Shown here: positions 32,978-41,536 of the stretch, piece after piece
How the letters are laid out: each line of letters starts with the position of its first letter
How positions within the stretch are numbered: position 1 is the stretch's first letter
Source of the DNA: Actinomadura macra NBRC 14102
GTDB lineage: Bacteria > Actinomycetota > Actinomycetes > Streptosporangiales > Streptosporangiaceae
Assembly: GCF_001552215.1 (NCBI RefSeq)
Contig: NZ_BCQT01000013.1
Span: forward strand, 29,497 to 93,496
Length of the DNA: 64,000 nt
Reading direction: 5' to 3'
Notes under the pieces: generated by a model
Seen by the model: the letters and a program-made list of their open reading frames with translations, nothing else
Told to the model about the DNA's origin: nothing
Database searches by the model: none
Position numbers and translations under genes: made by a program

Positions 32978-32992
32978 TCCCGGTCAGCGGGA
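32978..32992 (+). promoter_or_regulatory. Operator candidate, island palindrome (perfect)
   Basis: TCCCGGTCAGCGGGA (central base C), 86 bp before the OYE start. It is the last copy found; it heads the side-chain operon. Confidence 0.7.
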
Positions 32993-32995
32993 CGC

Positions 32996-33017
32996 CCGGG
33001 GCGCCGCGGCGCCCCGG
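32996..33017. terminator. GC hairpin after the importer operon
   Basis: CCGGGGCGCC (32996-33005) and GGCGCCCCGG (33008-33017) with a 2-nt loop, immediately after the palindrome at 32978. Probably the end of the importer transcript; no T run. Confidence 0.6.
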
Positions 33018-33078
33018 TGATTAGCGTCTGGCCCGCCCACCTACGCGCGGACGGCCCAGGAAGGAAGCAGGGACCTCG

Positions 33079-34269
33079 ATGAAAGACCCGATCCCCGATG
33101 TGCTCGCCCCGGCGAGGCTGGGGCCCGTCACGCTGCGCAACCGCATCGTCAAGGCGGCGACCTACGAGGGGCTCAGCAAGAACAGCCTGGTCACCGACGA
33201 GCTGATCGACTTCCATGTCCGGCATGCCGCCGGGGGCGTCGGCATGACCACCGTCGCCTACTGCGCGGTCGCGCCGGACGGGCGCACCGACCGCAAGCAG
33301 ATCCTCTGGACCGACGAGGCGCTGCCCGGCCTGCGGAAGCTGACCGAGGCCGTGCACGCCGAGGGCGCCGCCGTCGCCGCGCAGATCGGGCACGCCGGGC
33401 CGGTCGCCAGCCCCAAGGGCAACGGTGCCCCCGCGCTCGGGCCGGGCCGGCACTTCCACGCCACCACCACCAGCTTCACCAAGGCCGCCACCCGCGCCGA
33501 CCTGGCCAGGGTCGTGCGGGGCCACGGGTACGCGGGCCGGATGGCGGTCGAGGCCGGCTTCGACGCCGTGGAGATCCATCTCGGCCACAACTACCTGGCC
33601 AGCTCGTTCCTCAGCCCGAAGATCAACCATCGGGGGGACGAGTACGGCGGCTCACTGGCGAACCGGGCGCGGCTGTCGCGCGACATCGCCCGCGCCGTCC
33701 GGGACGCGGTCGGCGACCGGATCGCGGTGACCGCCAAGCTGAACATGGACGACGGCGTGCCCGGCGGATTCTGGCTGGACGAGGCCGTTCAGGTCGCGCG
33801 GTGGCTGGAGGAGGACGGCACGGTCGACGCCCTGGAGCTGACCGCGGGCAGTTCGCTGCTCAACCCGATGTACCTGTTCAAGGGGGACGCGCCGCTCCGC
33901 GAGTTCGCCGCGATCATGCCGCAGCCGATGAAGCTCGGCGTGCAGTTGTTCGGGCGGTGGAAGCTGCGCTCCTACCCGTACAAGGATCTCTATCTGCTGG
34001 AGGACGCCCGGCAGATCCGCGCGGCGGTGAAGCTGCCGCTGATCCTGCTCGGCGGCGTCACCGACAAGGCGGCCATGGACACGGCGATGGAGGAGGGCTT
34101 CCAGTTCGTGGCGATGGCGCGGGCGCTGTTGCGCGAACCCGACCTGATCAAGCGGATCAAGGACAAGCCGGGCACCCGGTCCCTGTGCATCCACTGCAAC
34201 AAGTGCATGACGGAGATCTACGCCGGGACCCGCTGCGTGCTCGTCCAGCAGCCGTCCCAGCTCGCCTAG
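33079..34269 (+). CDS. Old-yellow-enzyme-family NADH:flavin oxidoreductase
   Basis: 396 aa single TIM-barrel OYE protein. LGPVTLRNRIVKAATYEGLS is the FMN-binding start, AAQIGHAGP and the catalytic region GFDAVEIHLGHNYLASSFLSP follow, then YGGSLANRARL. A short Cys-rich C-terminus (SLCIHCNKCM) recalls the 2,4-dienoyl-CoA reductase/BaiH group, although the full iron-sulfur and FAD/NAD domains of those larger enzymes are absent. It may reduce or rearrange an enone in a steroid or its side chain. First gene of the side-chain operon; the ligase follows 17 bp later. Confidence 0.82.
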   Translation: MKDPIPDVLAPARLGPVTLRNRIVKAATYEGLSKNSLVTDELIDFHVRHAAGGVGMTTVAYCAVAPDGRTDRKQILWTDEALPGLRKLTEAVHAEGAAVAAQIGHAGPVASPKGNGAPALGPGRHFHATTTSFTKAATRADLARVVRGHGYAGRMAVEAGFDAVEIHLGHNYLASSFLSPKINHRGDEYGGSLANRARLSRDIARAVRDAVGDRIAVTAKLNMDDGVPGGFWLDEAVQVARWLEEDGTVDALELTAGSSLLNPMYLFKGDAPLREFAAIMPQPMKLGVQLFGRWKLRSYPYKDLYLLEDARQIRAAVKLPLILLGGVTDKAAMDTAMEEGFQFVAMARALLREPDLIKRIKDKPGTRSLCIHCNKCMTEIYAGTRCVLVQQPSQLA

Positions 34270-34286
34270 CCGCCGAGGGAGCGAAC

Positions 34287-35948
34287 GTGCGAGACGAGAC
34301 GATCGCGGGTCTGCTGCTGGCGCGGCTGGGGGACGACCGCCCGGGCCTGCGCAGCCGCGGGCGGACGTGGACGTGGGACGAGGTCGTCCGGGAGAGCGCC
34401 GCCCGCGCGTCGCTGGCCCGCGCACTTCGCCGGGACGGCCCGTTCCACATCGGTGTCTTGCTCGACAACGTCCCCGAATACGTGCTGTGGCTCGGAGCGG
34501 CGGCGCTGTCCGGCGCGACCGTCGTCGGGATCAACTCCACCCGCACCGGTGCCTACCTGGAGCAGGAGGTCCGGCACACCGACCTCCAGTTGCTCGTCAC
34601 GGACGAGGCGGGCGCGAAGCTGCTGGACGGCCTGGACATCGGCGTCCCGCGCGACCGCTTCCTCCTGGTGGACGGCGGGGACTACGCGGAGCGGCTGGAA
34701 CGGCACGCCGCCGGAGCCGCTCCTGCTCCGGCCCCGGACATCATCCCCGAGACGCAGATGTTGCTGCTGTTCACGTCCGGGACGACCGGGGCGTCGAAGG
34801 CGGCGCGATGCTCACAGGGCAGGCTCGCCGAGTTGGGCCGTGACAACAGCGCCAAATACAACATCAAGCGCGAGGACGTCAGCTACTGCCCGATGCCGCT
34901 GTTCCATGGCAACGCGCTGATGGCGTTGTGGGCACCCTCGCTGGCGGCGGGCGCGACGATCGTCCTCGCACCGACGTTCTCCGCGTCGGGGTTCCTGCCG
35001 GACGTGCGGTACTACGGTGCGACGTTCTTCACCTACGTCGGCAAGGCCATCGGCTACGTCCTGGCCACACCCGAACGGCCGGACGACGGTGACAACACCC
35101 TCACCCACGGCTTCGGGACGGAGGCATCACCCGAGGACAAGGCCGAGTTCCTGCGGCGGTTCGGCGCGCGGCTAGTGGAGGGCTACGGCTCCAGCGAGGG
35201 CGCCGGAATGATCAAGTCGGTGCCGGGCGCGCCGCCGACGGCGTTCGGCGTGCCCGCCCACGACGGTGTCCGGATCGTCCACCCGGAGACGCGGGAGACG
35301 TGCGCTCCGGCGATCCTGGACGGGCACGGCCGCGTGACCAACGCCGAGGCCGCCGTCGGCGAGATCGTCGACGTGCACGGCGCCGCGCGGTTCGAGGGCT
35401 ACTACAACAACCCGGAGGCCGACGCCGAGCGCGTCCGGCACGGCTGGTACTGGACGGGCGACCTCGGCTACGTCGACGGCGACGGGTTCCTGTACTTCGG
35501 CGGGCGCTCCGGCGACTGGATCCGGGTGGACTCGGAGAACATCTCGGCGCTGCTGACCCAGAACGTCGTCCGCCGCCACCCGAGGATCGTGGACGCGGTG
35601 GCGTTCGGCGTCCCCGACCCGCGCTCGGGCGACCAGGTGATGGCGGCGATCGAGGTGCCCGAGGGCGTCCGGTTCGAGGATCTGGACTTCGCGGCGTTCC
35701 TCGCCGCCCAAGACGACCTCGGCACCAAGGGCGCCCCGCGCTACGTGCGCGTCTCGCACGCCCTCCCGACGACCGGGTCCGGCAAGCTCAAGAAGAAGGA
35801 GTTGCAGCTCGAAGGCTGGCGCACCGGCGACGCGGTGTACCGGTGGGCGGGCCGGGGCGCATCCGAGTACGCGCCGATGACCGAGGCCGACAAGGCGGCG
35901 CTGCGCGGGGAGTTCGCCGCCACCGGCCGCCTGCGCTTCCTTCCCTGA
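34287..35948 (+). CDS. FadD17-like steroid side-chain acyl-CoA synthetase
   Basis: 553 aa ANL enzyme from GTG 34287 (GAGGGAG upstream). LFTSGTTGASKAARCSQGR is the adenylate loop; YCPMPLFHGNALMALWAPSL, FSASGFLPDVRYYGATFFTYVGKAIGYVLATPE and GRSGDWIRVDSENISA follow FadD17 closely. The C-terminal catalytic lysine region is TGSGKLKKKEL. FadD17 activates steroid carboxylic side chains (C3/C4 type) to CoA thioesters. The gene stands before a FadE pair, as in the mycobacterial fadE26-fadE27-fadD17 group. A C-terminal tail of about 40 residues goes beyond the catalytic lysine. Confidence 0.83.
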   Translation: MRDETIAGLLLARLGDDRPGLRSRGRTWTWDEVVRESAARASLARALRRDGPFHIGVLLDNVPEYVLWLGAAALSGATVVGINSTRTGAYLEQEVRHTDLQLLVTDEAGAKLLDGLDIGVPRDRFLLVDGGDYAERLERHAAGAAPAPAPDIIPETQMLLLFTSGTTGASKAARCSQGRLAELGRDNSAKYNIKREDVSYCPMPLFHGNALMALWAPSLAAGATIVLAPTFSASGFLPDVRYYGATFFTYVGKAIGYVLATPERPDDGDNTLTHGFGTEASPEDKAEFLRRFGARLVEGYGSSEGAGMIKSVPGAPPTAFGVPAHDGVRIVHPETRETCAPAILDGHGRVTNAEAAVGEIVDVHGAARFEGYYNNPEADAERVRHGWYWTGDLGYVDGDGFLYFGGRSGDWIRVDSENISALLTQNVVRRHPRIVDAVAFGVPDPRSGDQVMAAIEVPEGVRFEDLDFAAFLAAQDDLGTKGAPRYVRVSHALPTTGSGKLKKKELQLEGWRTGDAVYRWAGRGASEYAPMTEADKAALRGEFAATGRLRFLP

Positions 35949-35962
35949 CACGAGAGGCATCC

Positions 35963-37126
35963 ATGGATCTGCGTGAGTCCGCTGCGCACCGGAGGCTGCG
36001 CGCGGAGCTGAGGGCCTACTTCGCGGGGCTGCTGCCCGCGGACGAGCGGCGCCGCACCGGGGAGGAGGGCGTGGGCGGCGACCGGTTCCGCGAGGTCGTC
36101 AAGCTGCTCGGCGACGACGGCTGGCTCGGTTACGGCTGGCCCGCCGAGTACGGCGGCCAGGGCCGCTCGATCGCCGAGCAGTTCGTGTTCTTCGACGAGG
36201 TGCAGCGGGCCGGGCTGCCGTTCCCGTTCGTCACCGTCAACACCGTCGGGCCGACCCTGATGCGGTACGGGACGCAGGAGCAGAAGGAGCGCTTCCTGCC
36301 GGGCATCCTGTCCGGGGACATCGTCTTCGCGATCGGCTACACCGAGCCGGACGCGGGCACCGACCTCGCCGCGCTGCGCACCCGCGCCGTCCGCGACGGC
36401 GACGCCTATGTCGTCGATGGCAGCAAGATCTTCACCAGCGGCGCCAACACCGCGGACCACATCTGGCTCGCCGCCCGCACGAACGCGGACGCGCCCAAGC
36501 ACAAGGGCATCTCGATCCTCATCGTCCCGACCGCCTCGGACGGGTTCTCCTGGAGCCCGATCAGGACCGTCGGCGGGATGGTGGTGACGGCGACCTACTA
36601 CAACGGCGTGCGCGTCCCCGCGTCCGAGGTCGTCGGCGAGGTGGACGGCGGCTGGGGCCTGATCACCACCCAGCTCAACCACGAGCGCATCGGCCTCGCC
36701 GCACTCGGCGGCCGGATGATCCGGTTGTGGGAGGACGTCGTGGCCTGGGCGCGGGAGAACGGAGCCATCGAGCTGCCGTGGGTGCGCGCCGACCTCGCCC
36801 GCACGCACGCACGGCTGGAGGCGATGCGGCTGATGAACTGGAAGATGACCAGCGCCGTCGAGCGGGGGACGCTGTCGGGCGCGCAGGCCGGCGCCGCCAA
36901 GGCGTACGGCACCGAGACGCACATCGACGTGCAGCGCACCCTGACCGGCGTGCTCGGTGCGGCCGGCCGGGTCCGCCCCGAGTCGCCCGGCGCCGTCCTG
37001 TACGGCCAGATCGAGCAGCTGTCCCGGCAGGGCGTCGTCAACACCTTCGGCGGCGGCGTCAACGAGGTGCTGCGCGACATGGTCGCAGTCCAGGGCCTCG
37101 GGCTGCCGCGGTCGAGGCGCTCGTGA
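35963..37126 (+). CDS. FadE26/FadE28-type acyl-CoA dehydrogenase subunit
   Basis: 387 aa. GWPAEYGGQGRSIAEQFVFF, AIGYTEPDAGTDLAALRTRA, DGSKIFTSGANTADHIWLA and the C-terminal TFGGGVNEVLRDMVAVQGLGLPR give the acyl-CoA dehydrogenase fold; the wording is closest to FadE26. In steroid side-chain oxidation these enzymes are alpha2beta2 heterotetramers of two different FadE chains. The partner is probably the gene at 38.06 kb. It oxidises the CoA-activated side chain to an enoyl-CoA. The stop overlaps the chsH2 start (GTGA). Confidence 0.85.
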   Translation: MDLRESAAHRRLRAELRAYFAGLLPADERRRTGEEGVGGDRFREVVKLLGDDGWLGYGWPAEYGGQGRSIAEQFVFFDEVQRAGLPFPFVTVNTVGPTLMRYGTQEQKERFLPGILSGDIVFAIGYTEPDAGTDLAALRTRAVRDGDAYVVDGSKIFTSGANTADHIWLAARTNADAPKHKGISILIVPTASDGFSWSPIRTVGGMVVTATYYNGVRVPASEVVGEVDGGWGLITTQLNHERIGLAALGGRMIRLWEDVVAWARENGAIELPWVRADLARTHARLEAMRLMNWKMTSAVERGTLSGAQAGAAKAYGTETHIDVQRTLTGVLGAAGRVRPESPGAVLYGQIEQLSRQGVVNTFGGGVNEVLRDMVAVQGLGLPRSRRS

Positions 37127-38055
37127 CCGGTCACGAAGATCGTCTCCGGTCCTGGGTCGGCCGCGAGCTGGTCGCGCGCCGCGCCGGCCAGGACCCGGTG
37201 AACGTCCCGATGATCCGCCACTGGGTCGAGGCGATGCAGGACGCGAACCCCGTCTACCTGGACGAGGACGCCGCCCGCGCGTCCGGCCGCGCCGGGATCG
37301 TGGCTCCCGCCTCGATGGTCCAGGCGTGGACGATGCGCGGGTACGCCGCGACCGTGACCCCGGACGGCACGCCCTCCGGCTTCGACGAACTCGTGGCCAT
37401 GCTCGCCGAAGGCGGCTACACCTCCGTCGTCGCGACCGACTCCGAGCTGGAGTTCCACCGCGAGCTGGTCCCCGGCGACCACGTCAGCGTCGAGGAACGG
37501 TTGGAGTCGATCTCCGCGGAGAAGCGGACCGGCCTCGGCACGGGACGTTTCGTCACCACGATCAAGACCTACCGCGACGCGTCCGGCGAGGTCGTCGCCA
37601 CGCAGCGGTGGCGGACGCTCCGCTTCCGCCCGGCAGAGCGGAGGGCCCCGCGTCCGCGGCCCGCGCTCAACCCCGACAACGCGTTCTGGTTCGAGGCGGC
37701 GCGCGAGCATCGCCTGGTCATCCAGCGCTGCGCCGACTGCAAGTCGCTGCGGCACCCGCCCGGGCCGTGCTGCCCGCAGTGCGGCTCGTTCGACTGGGAC
37801 AGCGTGGAGGCGTCCGGCGCCGGCCACGTCCACACCTACGTGGTCAGCCACCATCCGCGCCACCCGGCCTTCGACCATCCCCTGGTCGTCGCGGTGATCG
37901 AGCTGGCCGAGGGCACCCGGCTGATCGCGAACATGACGGGGGTCGCGCCCGCGGACGTCGCGATCGGCATGCCCGTCGTCCTGGAGTGGATCGACCCGGA
38001 CCCCGACCTGTCGCTGCCGGCCTTCCGCCCGGCGGGCCCGAAGAAGGACGCCTGA
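37123..38055 (+). CDS. ChsH2-like MaoC hydratase subunit with C-terminal DUF35
   Basis: 310 aa, two parts. Residues about 1-170 are a MaoC-like hotdog (NPVYLDEDAARASGRAGIVAP; VSVEERLESISAEKRTGLGTG). Residues about 180-310 are DUF35, with a zinc ribbon CADCKSLRHPPGPCCPQC and an OB fold. This is the ChsH2 layout. The MaoC part pairs with ChsH1 to hydrate the C22-C23 enoyl-CoA, and the DUF35 part binds the Ltp2 aldolase. All these partners are encoded within 3 kb. The start is GTG 37123 overlapping the upstream stop. Confidence 0.87.
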   Translation: MTGHEDRLRSWVGRELVARRAGQDPVNVPMIRHWVEAMQDANPVYLDEDAARASGRAGIVAPASMVQAWTMRGYAATVTPDGTPSGFDELVAMLAEGGYTSVVATDSELEFHRELVPGDHVSVEERLESISAEKRTGLGTGRFVTTIKTYRDASGEVVATQRWRTLRFRPAERRAPRPRPALNPDNAFWFEAAREHRLVIQRCADCKSLRHPPGPCCPQCGSFDWDSVEASGAGHVHTYVVSHHPRHPAFDHPLVVAVIELAEGTRLIANMTGVAPADVAIGMPVVLEWIDPDPDLSLPAFRPAGPKKDA

Positions 38056-39116
38056 TGGACTTCACCCTTGGCGAGGAGCTGGAAACGGTCAGGGACCTGG
38101 CCCGGCAGATCTTCACCGACCATGCCACGCAGGACCGCGTCCGTGCCGTCGAGCGGTCGGGGACGGGCGTCGACGACGTCCTGTGGACGGAACTCGCGGC
38201 CGCCGGGCTGATCGGCGTCGCCCTCCCCGAGGACGCGGGCGGCGCGGGCCTCGGGATCGCGGCGCTGTGCGTCCTGCTCGAAGAGCAGGGCCGCGCGGTC
38301 GCGCCGGTCCCGCTCTGGCCGTCGATCGTCGCGGCCCTCACGCTGGCCGCGCACGGCACGCTGCCGCCGTCCGCCGCCGACGGCTCCGCCCGGTACACGC
38401 TCGCGCTGGAGGAGTTCGGCCCGCATGACCCGGCCGGCCCGTGGTGCGCCGCCGTCCGCGACGGCGAGGGCTGGCGGCTGACCGGCACCAAGGCCGTCGT
38501 CCCCGCCGCGTTCGCCGCCGACCATGTCCTGGTCTCGGCCCGCTCCCCGGATGGCCCCGGCCTCTTCCTCCTGGACGCGGGGGCGCACGGAACGTCCTGG
38601 GAACGCGCCGAGACGACCAGCCGTGACATCGCCGCCCACCTCACCCTGGACGGCGCACCGGCCCGCGCGCTCGGCGCCGGCGCCCTGGCGACCGTCCTCC
38701 GCCTCGCCCGCGTCGCGCTCGCGTCCGTCCAGGTCGGGGTCGCCGACGGCGCCCTGCGCATGGCCGCCGACCACCTCGCGCGGCGGGAGCAGTTCGGCCG
38801 CCCCCTCGCCACGTTCCAGGCCGTCCAACACCAGCTCGCCGACTGCTTCATGGAGATCGACGCGCTCCGCGTCTGCCTGTGGCACGCGGTCTCTCTGCTC
38901 GCCGCGGGGGAGGACGCGGAGTCCGCCGTCCTGGTCGCCAAGTGGTGGTCGGGCGAGGGCGGGCTGAACGTCGTCCATCGCGTCCAGCACCTGCACGGCG
39001 GCATCGGCGTCGACGTCGACTACCCGGTGCACCGCCACTTCCTGTGGGGCAAGCAGATCTCCGGGACGCTCGGCGGCGCGTCCGCCGACCTCGATGTGCT
39101 GGGCGCCACCCTGTGA
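38055..39116 (+). CDS. FadE27/FadE29-type acyl-CoA dehydrogenase subunit
   Basis: 353 aa. LPEDAGGAGLGIAALCVLLEEQGRA, ASVQVGVADGALRMAADHLARREQFGRPL and VQHLHGGIGVDVDYPVHRHFLWGK follow FadE27/FadE29. It is shorter than its partner and lacks several FAD-contact motifs in the middle, as usual for the second chain of heteromeric steroid acyl-CoA dehydrogenases. It overlaps chsH2 by one base (TGATG) and the next gene by GTGA. With the 35.96-kb gene it probably forms one enzyme. Confidence 0.84.
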   Translation: MDFTLGEELETVRDLARQIFTDHATQDRVRAVERSGTGVDDVLWTELAAAGLIGVALPEDAGGAGLGIAALCVLLEEQGRAVAPVPLWPSIVAALTLAAHGTLPPSAADGSARYTLALEEFGPHDPAGPWCAAVRDGEGWRLTGTKAVVPAAFAADHVLVSARSPDGPGLFLLDAGAHGTSWERAETTSRDIAAHLTLDGAPARALGAGALATVLRLARVALASVQVGVADGALRMAADHLARREQFGRPLATFQAVQHQLADCFMEIDALRVCLWHAVSLLAAGEDAESAVLVAKWWSGEGGLNVVHRVQHLHGGIGVDVDYPVHRHFLWGKQISGTLGGASADLDVLGATL

Positions 39117-39517
39117 GCCGCGGCCCCGAGGTGGGGGAGGAACTGCCCCCGCTCACCATCCCGCTGACCCGCACCATGATCGTCGCGACCGCGCTGGCGG
39201 GCCGCGACTTCCAGGACGTCCACCACGACCCGTCCCTGGCCGCCGAACGCGGCGCCACGGACGTCTTCATGAACATCCTGACGACCAACGGCCTCGTCGA
39301 CCGCTACGTCACCGCGTGGGCCGGGCCCGCCGCCGTGGTGAAGGCCATCCGCATCCGTCTCGGCGCCCCCAACCATCCCGGCGACACCATGGTGATGACC
39401 GGCACCGTCACGGCCCGCTGCGACGACCGGGTCGAGATCGCCGTCCGCGGCGACAACGCGCTCGGCGCCCACGTGACCGGCACGGTCGTCGTCCAGCTGC
39501 GAGGAGACGGCACATGA
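39113..39517 (+). CDS. ChsH1-like MaoC hydratase subunit
   Basis: 134 aa single hotdog. ALAGRDFQDVHHDPSLAAERGATDVFMN carries the MaoC catalytic Asp-His pair; the rest forms the hotdog strands (KAIRIRLGAPNHPGDTMVMT). ChsH1 joins the MaoC part of ChsH2 to make the steroid enoyl-CoA hydratase. The GTG 39113 start overlaps the FadE stop; the stop overlaps ltp2 (ATGA). The tight packing chsH1-ltp2 matches the igr operon of Mycobacterium. Confidence 0.86.
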   Translation: MSRGPEVGEELPPLTIPLTRTMIVATALAGRDFQDVHHDPSLAAERGATDVFMNILTTNGLVDRYVTAWAGPAAVVKAIRIRLGAPNHPGDTMVMTGTVTARCDDRVEIAVRGDNALGAHVTGTVVVQLRGDGT

Positions 39518-40689
39518 GCGTCCTGCCCGGCGCGGCCGCCATCGCCGGAATCGGCGCGACCGAGTTCTCCAAGCGGTCCGGCCGCAGCGAGCTGCGGCTG
39601 GCCTGCGAGGCCGTCCTCGCCGCCATCACCGACGCCGGCCTCGAACCGTCCGACGTGGACGGGATGGTCACCTTCACCGCCGACACCAGCTCCGAGATCC
39701 ACATCGCCCGCAATCTCGGCATCGGCGAGCTGACGTTCTTCTCCCGCGTCGGGCACGGCGGCGGCGGCGCCTGCGGCACCGTCCAGCAGGCCGCGATGGC
39801 CGTCGCGACCGGCATGGCCGACGTCGTCGTCTGCTACCGCGCGTTCAACGAGCGCTCCGGCGAACGCTACGGCCTCGGCCAGGCGGACCGTCCGATGGAC
39901 GTCAGCGCCGACCGCGCCGCCTACTCATGGATGACCCCGTTCGGCCTCTCGACCCCCGCCCAGTGGGTCGCCATGTTCGCCCGCCGGTACATGCACGACC
40001 ACGGCGCCACCAGCGAGGACTTCGGCCGCGTCGCCGTCGTCGACCGCCGCCACGCCGCCACGAACCCCGCCGCGTGGTTCCACGGCCGTCCGATCACCCT
40101 GGAGGACCACCAGTCGTCCCGCTGGATCGCCGAACCCCTGCGCCTGCTCGACTGCTGCCAGGAGAGCGACGGCGGCCAGGCCCTCGTCATCGTCTCCGCC
40201 GCCCGTGCCCGCGACCTCCCGCACCGCCCCGCCCTGGTCTGGGGTGCCGCCCAGGGCTCGGGCAACGACCAGCACATGATGACGAGCTACTACCGCTCCG
40301 ACATCACCGGCATTCCCGAGATGGGCCTTGTCGGCCGCCAGCTCTACGCCCAGAGCCGCCTGACCCCCGCCGACGTCCAGGCCGCGATCCTCTACGACCA
40401 CTTCACCCCGCTCGTCCTGCCACAGCTTGAGGAGCTCGGTTTCTGCGCCAAGGGCGAGGCCAAGGACTTCATCGCCGACGGCAATCTTGAGATCGGTGGC
40501 CGCCTCCCGTTCAACACGCACGGCGGCCAACTCGGAGAGGCGTACATCCACGGCATGAACGGGATCGCCGAAGCCGTTCGGCTCGTCCGGGGAACCTCGA
40601 TGAACCAGCCGGGCGACATCCACCACGTTCTCGTCACCGCAGGGACCGGCGTCCCGACCAGTGGCCTGATCCTCGGAGCGGACGCGTGA
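39514..40689 (+). CDS. Ltp2-like thiolase-fold retro-aldolase
   Basis: 391 aa, thiolase-fold SCP-x/lipid-transfer family lacking the normal thiolase Cys-His-Cys set. AIAGIGATEFSKRSGRSELR is the family start; later ESDGGQALVIVSA, SYYRSDITGIPEMG with its tyrosines, and LPFNTHGGQLGEAYIHGMNG. Ltp2 cleaves the 17-hydroxy side-chain CoA to an androstenedione-type product and propionyl-CoA, in complex with the DUF35 of ChsH2, which is encoded 2.4 kb upstream here. The stop overlaps the next gene (GTGA). Confidence 0.87.
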   Translation: MSVLPGAAAIAGIGATEFSKRSGRSELRLACEAVLAAITDAGLEPSDVDGMVTFTADTSSEIHIARNLGIGELTFFSRVGHGGGGACGTVQQAAMAVATGMADVVVCYRAFNERSGERYGLGQADRPMDVSADRAAYSWMTPFGLSTPAQWVAMFARRYMHDHGATSEDFGRVAVVDRRHAATNPAAWFHGRPITLEDHQSSRWIAEPLRLLDCCQESDGGQALVIVSAARARDLPHRPALVWGAAQGSGNDQHMMTSYYRSDITGIPEMGLVGRQLYAQSRLTPADVQAAILYDHFTPLVLPQLEELGFCAKGEAKDFIADGNLEIGGRLPFNTHGGQLGEAYIHGMNGIAEAVRLVRGTSMNQPGDIHHVLVTAGTGVPTSGLILGADA

Positions 40690-41495
40690 ACGCCGGCGAA
40701 TGGCGCGGCCGGACCCTCGGCGCCCGCACGGTCGCCTACGACGAGACCCGCCCCATCCTCTATGCCCTCGCCGTCGGAGCCGCCGCCTCCGACCTGGACC
40801 TGGTCTTCGAGGAGCGACTCCGCGTCCTCCCCACCTTCGCGCTGACCCTCGCCCAGTGGGCCCCGGACGCCTTGGGCGCCGCCGGCGCCTTCGACATCAC
40901 CACGGCCGTTCACGGGGGGCAGCGCCTCCACATGGTGAAGCCACTGCCGAGGTCGGGCGAACTCCACATGCAGGCCCGAGTGTCCGACGTCTGGGACAAG
41001 GGCCGCGCCGCCGTCTTCGACGTCGCCGTGGAAAGCGACTACTTCGAGGCCACCTGGTCGTTGTTCGCCCCCGGCGCCGGCGGCTTCGGCGGCGACCGCG
41101 GCCCCGCCGCGCCGCCCCGTCCGGCCGCACCGCCTGGCGAGACCCTGACCGTCCAGACGAAGCCGGACCAGGCCGCCCTCTACCGTCTCCTGGGTGACCG
41201 CCACCCCATGCACATAGACCCGGAAGCCGCCGAGGCCGCCGGAATGCCCCGCCCCTTCATGCACGGCCTCTGCACCCTGGCCGCGATCACCCTCCCCCTG
41301 GCCAGGCGAATCGGCGCACACCCCACCGACCTGGCAGCCCTGGAAGCCCGCTTCTCTGCCCCCGTCTTCCCCGGCGACCCCCTGACCGTCACCACCTGGA
41401 GGACCGCCGGATCGACCCGCTTCGAAGCCACCACAGGCGACCACCCGGCCATCACCAGAGCCAGCGCCCGCTTCACCGCCCCCGGAAGTTCCTGA
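40686..41495 (+). CDS. Double-hotdog MaoC-type enoyl-CoA hydratase
   Basis: 269 aa with two hotdog folds, as in hydratase-2 enzymes. The N-terminal fold (about 1-140) is non-catalytic; the C-terminal fold has YRLLGDRHPMHIDPEAAEAAGMPRPFMHG (split here as two parts of the hydratase-2 motif), with the catalytic Asp and His. The usual Asn of the GDxNPLH motif is His here (GDRHPMH). It could hydrate a side-chain enoyl-CoA in a C24 substrate, before the Hsd4A-like dehydrogenase. GTG 40686 overlaps ltp2; it is the last gene of the side-chain operon. Confidence 0.83.
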   Translation: MNAGEWRGRTLGARTVAYDETRPILYALAVGAAASDLDLVFEERLRVLPTFALTLAQWAPDALGAAGAFDITTAVHGGQRLHMVKPLPRSGELHMQARVSDVWDKGRAAVFDVAVESDYFEATWSLFAPGAGGFGGDRGPAAPPRPAAPPGETLTVQTKPDQAALYRLLGDRHPMHIDPEAAEAAGMPRPFMHGLCTLAAITLPLARRIGAHPTDLAALEARFSAPVFPGDPLTVTTWRTAGSTRFEATTGDHPAITRASARFTAPGSS

Positions 41496-41536
41496 AACGC
41501 CCGCAGCATTCACGCCGCCATGCGGGATGTTCGTGG

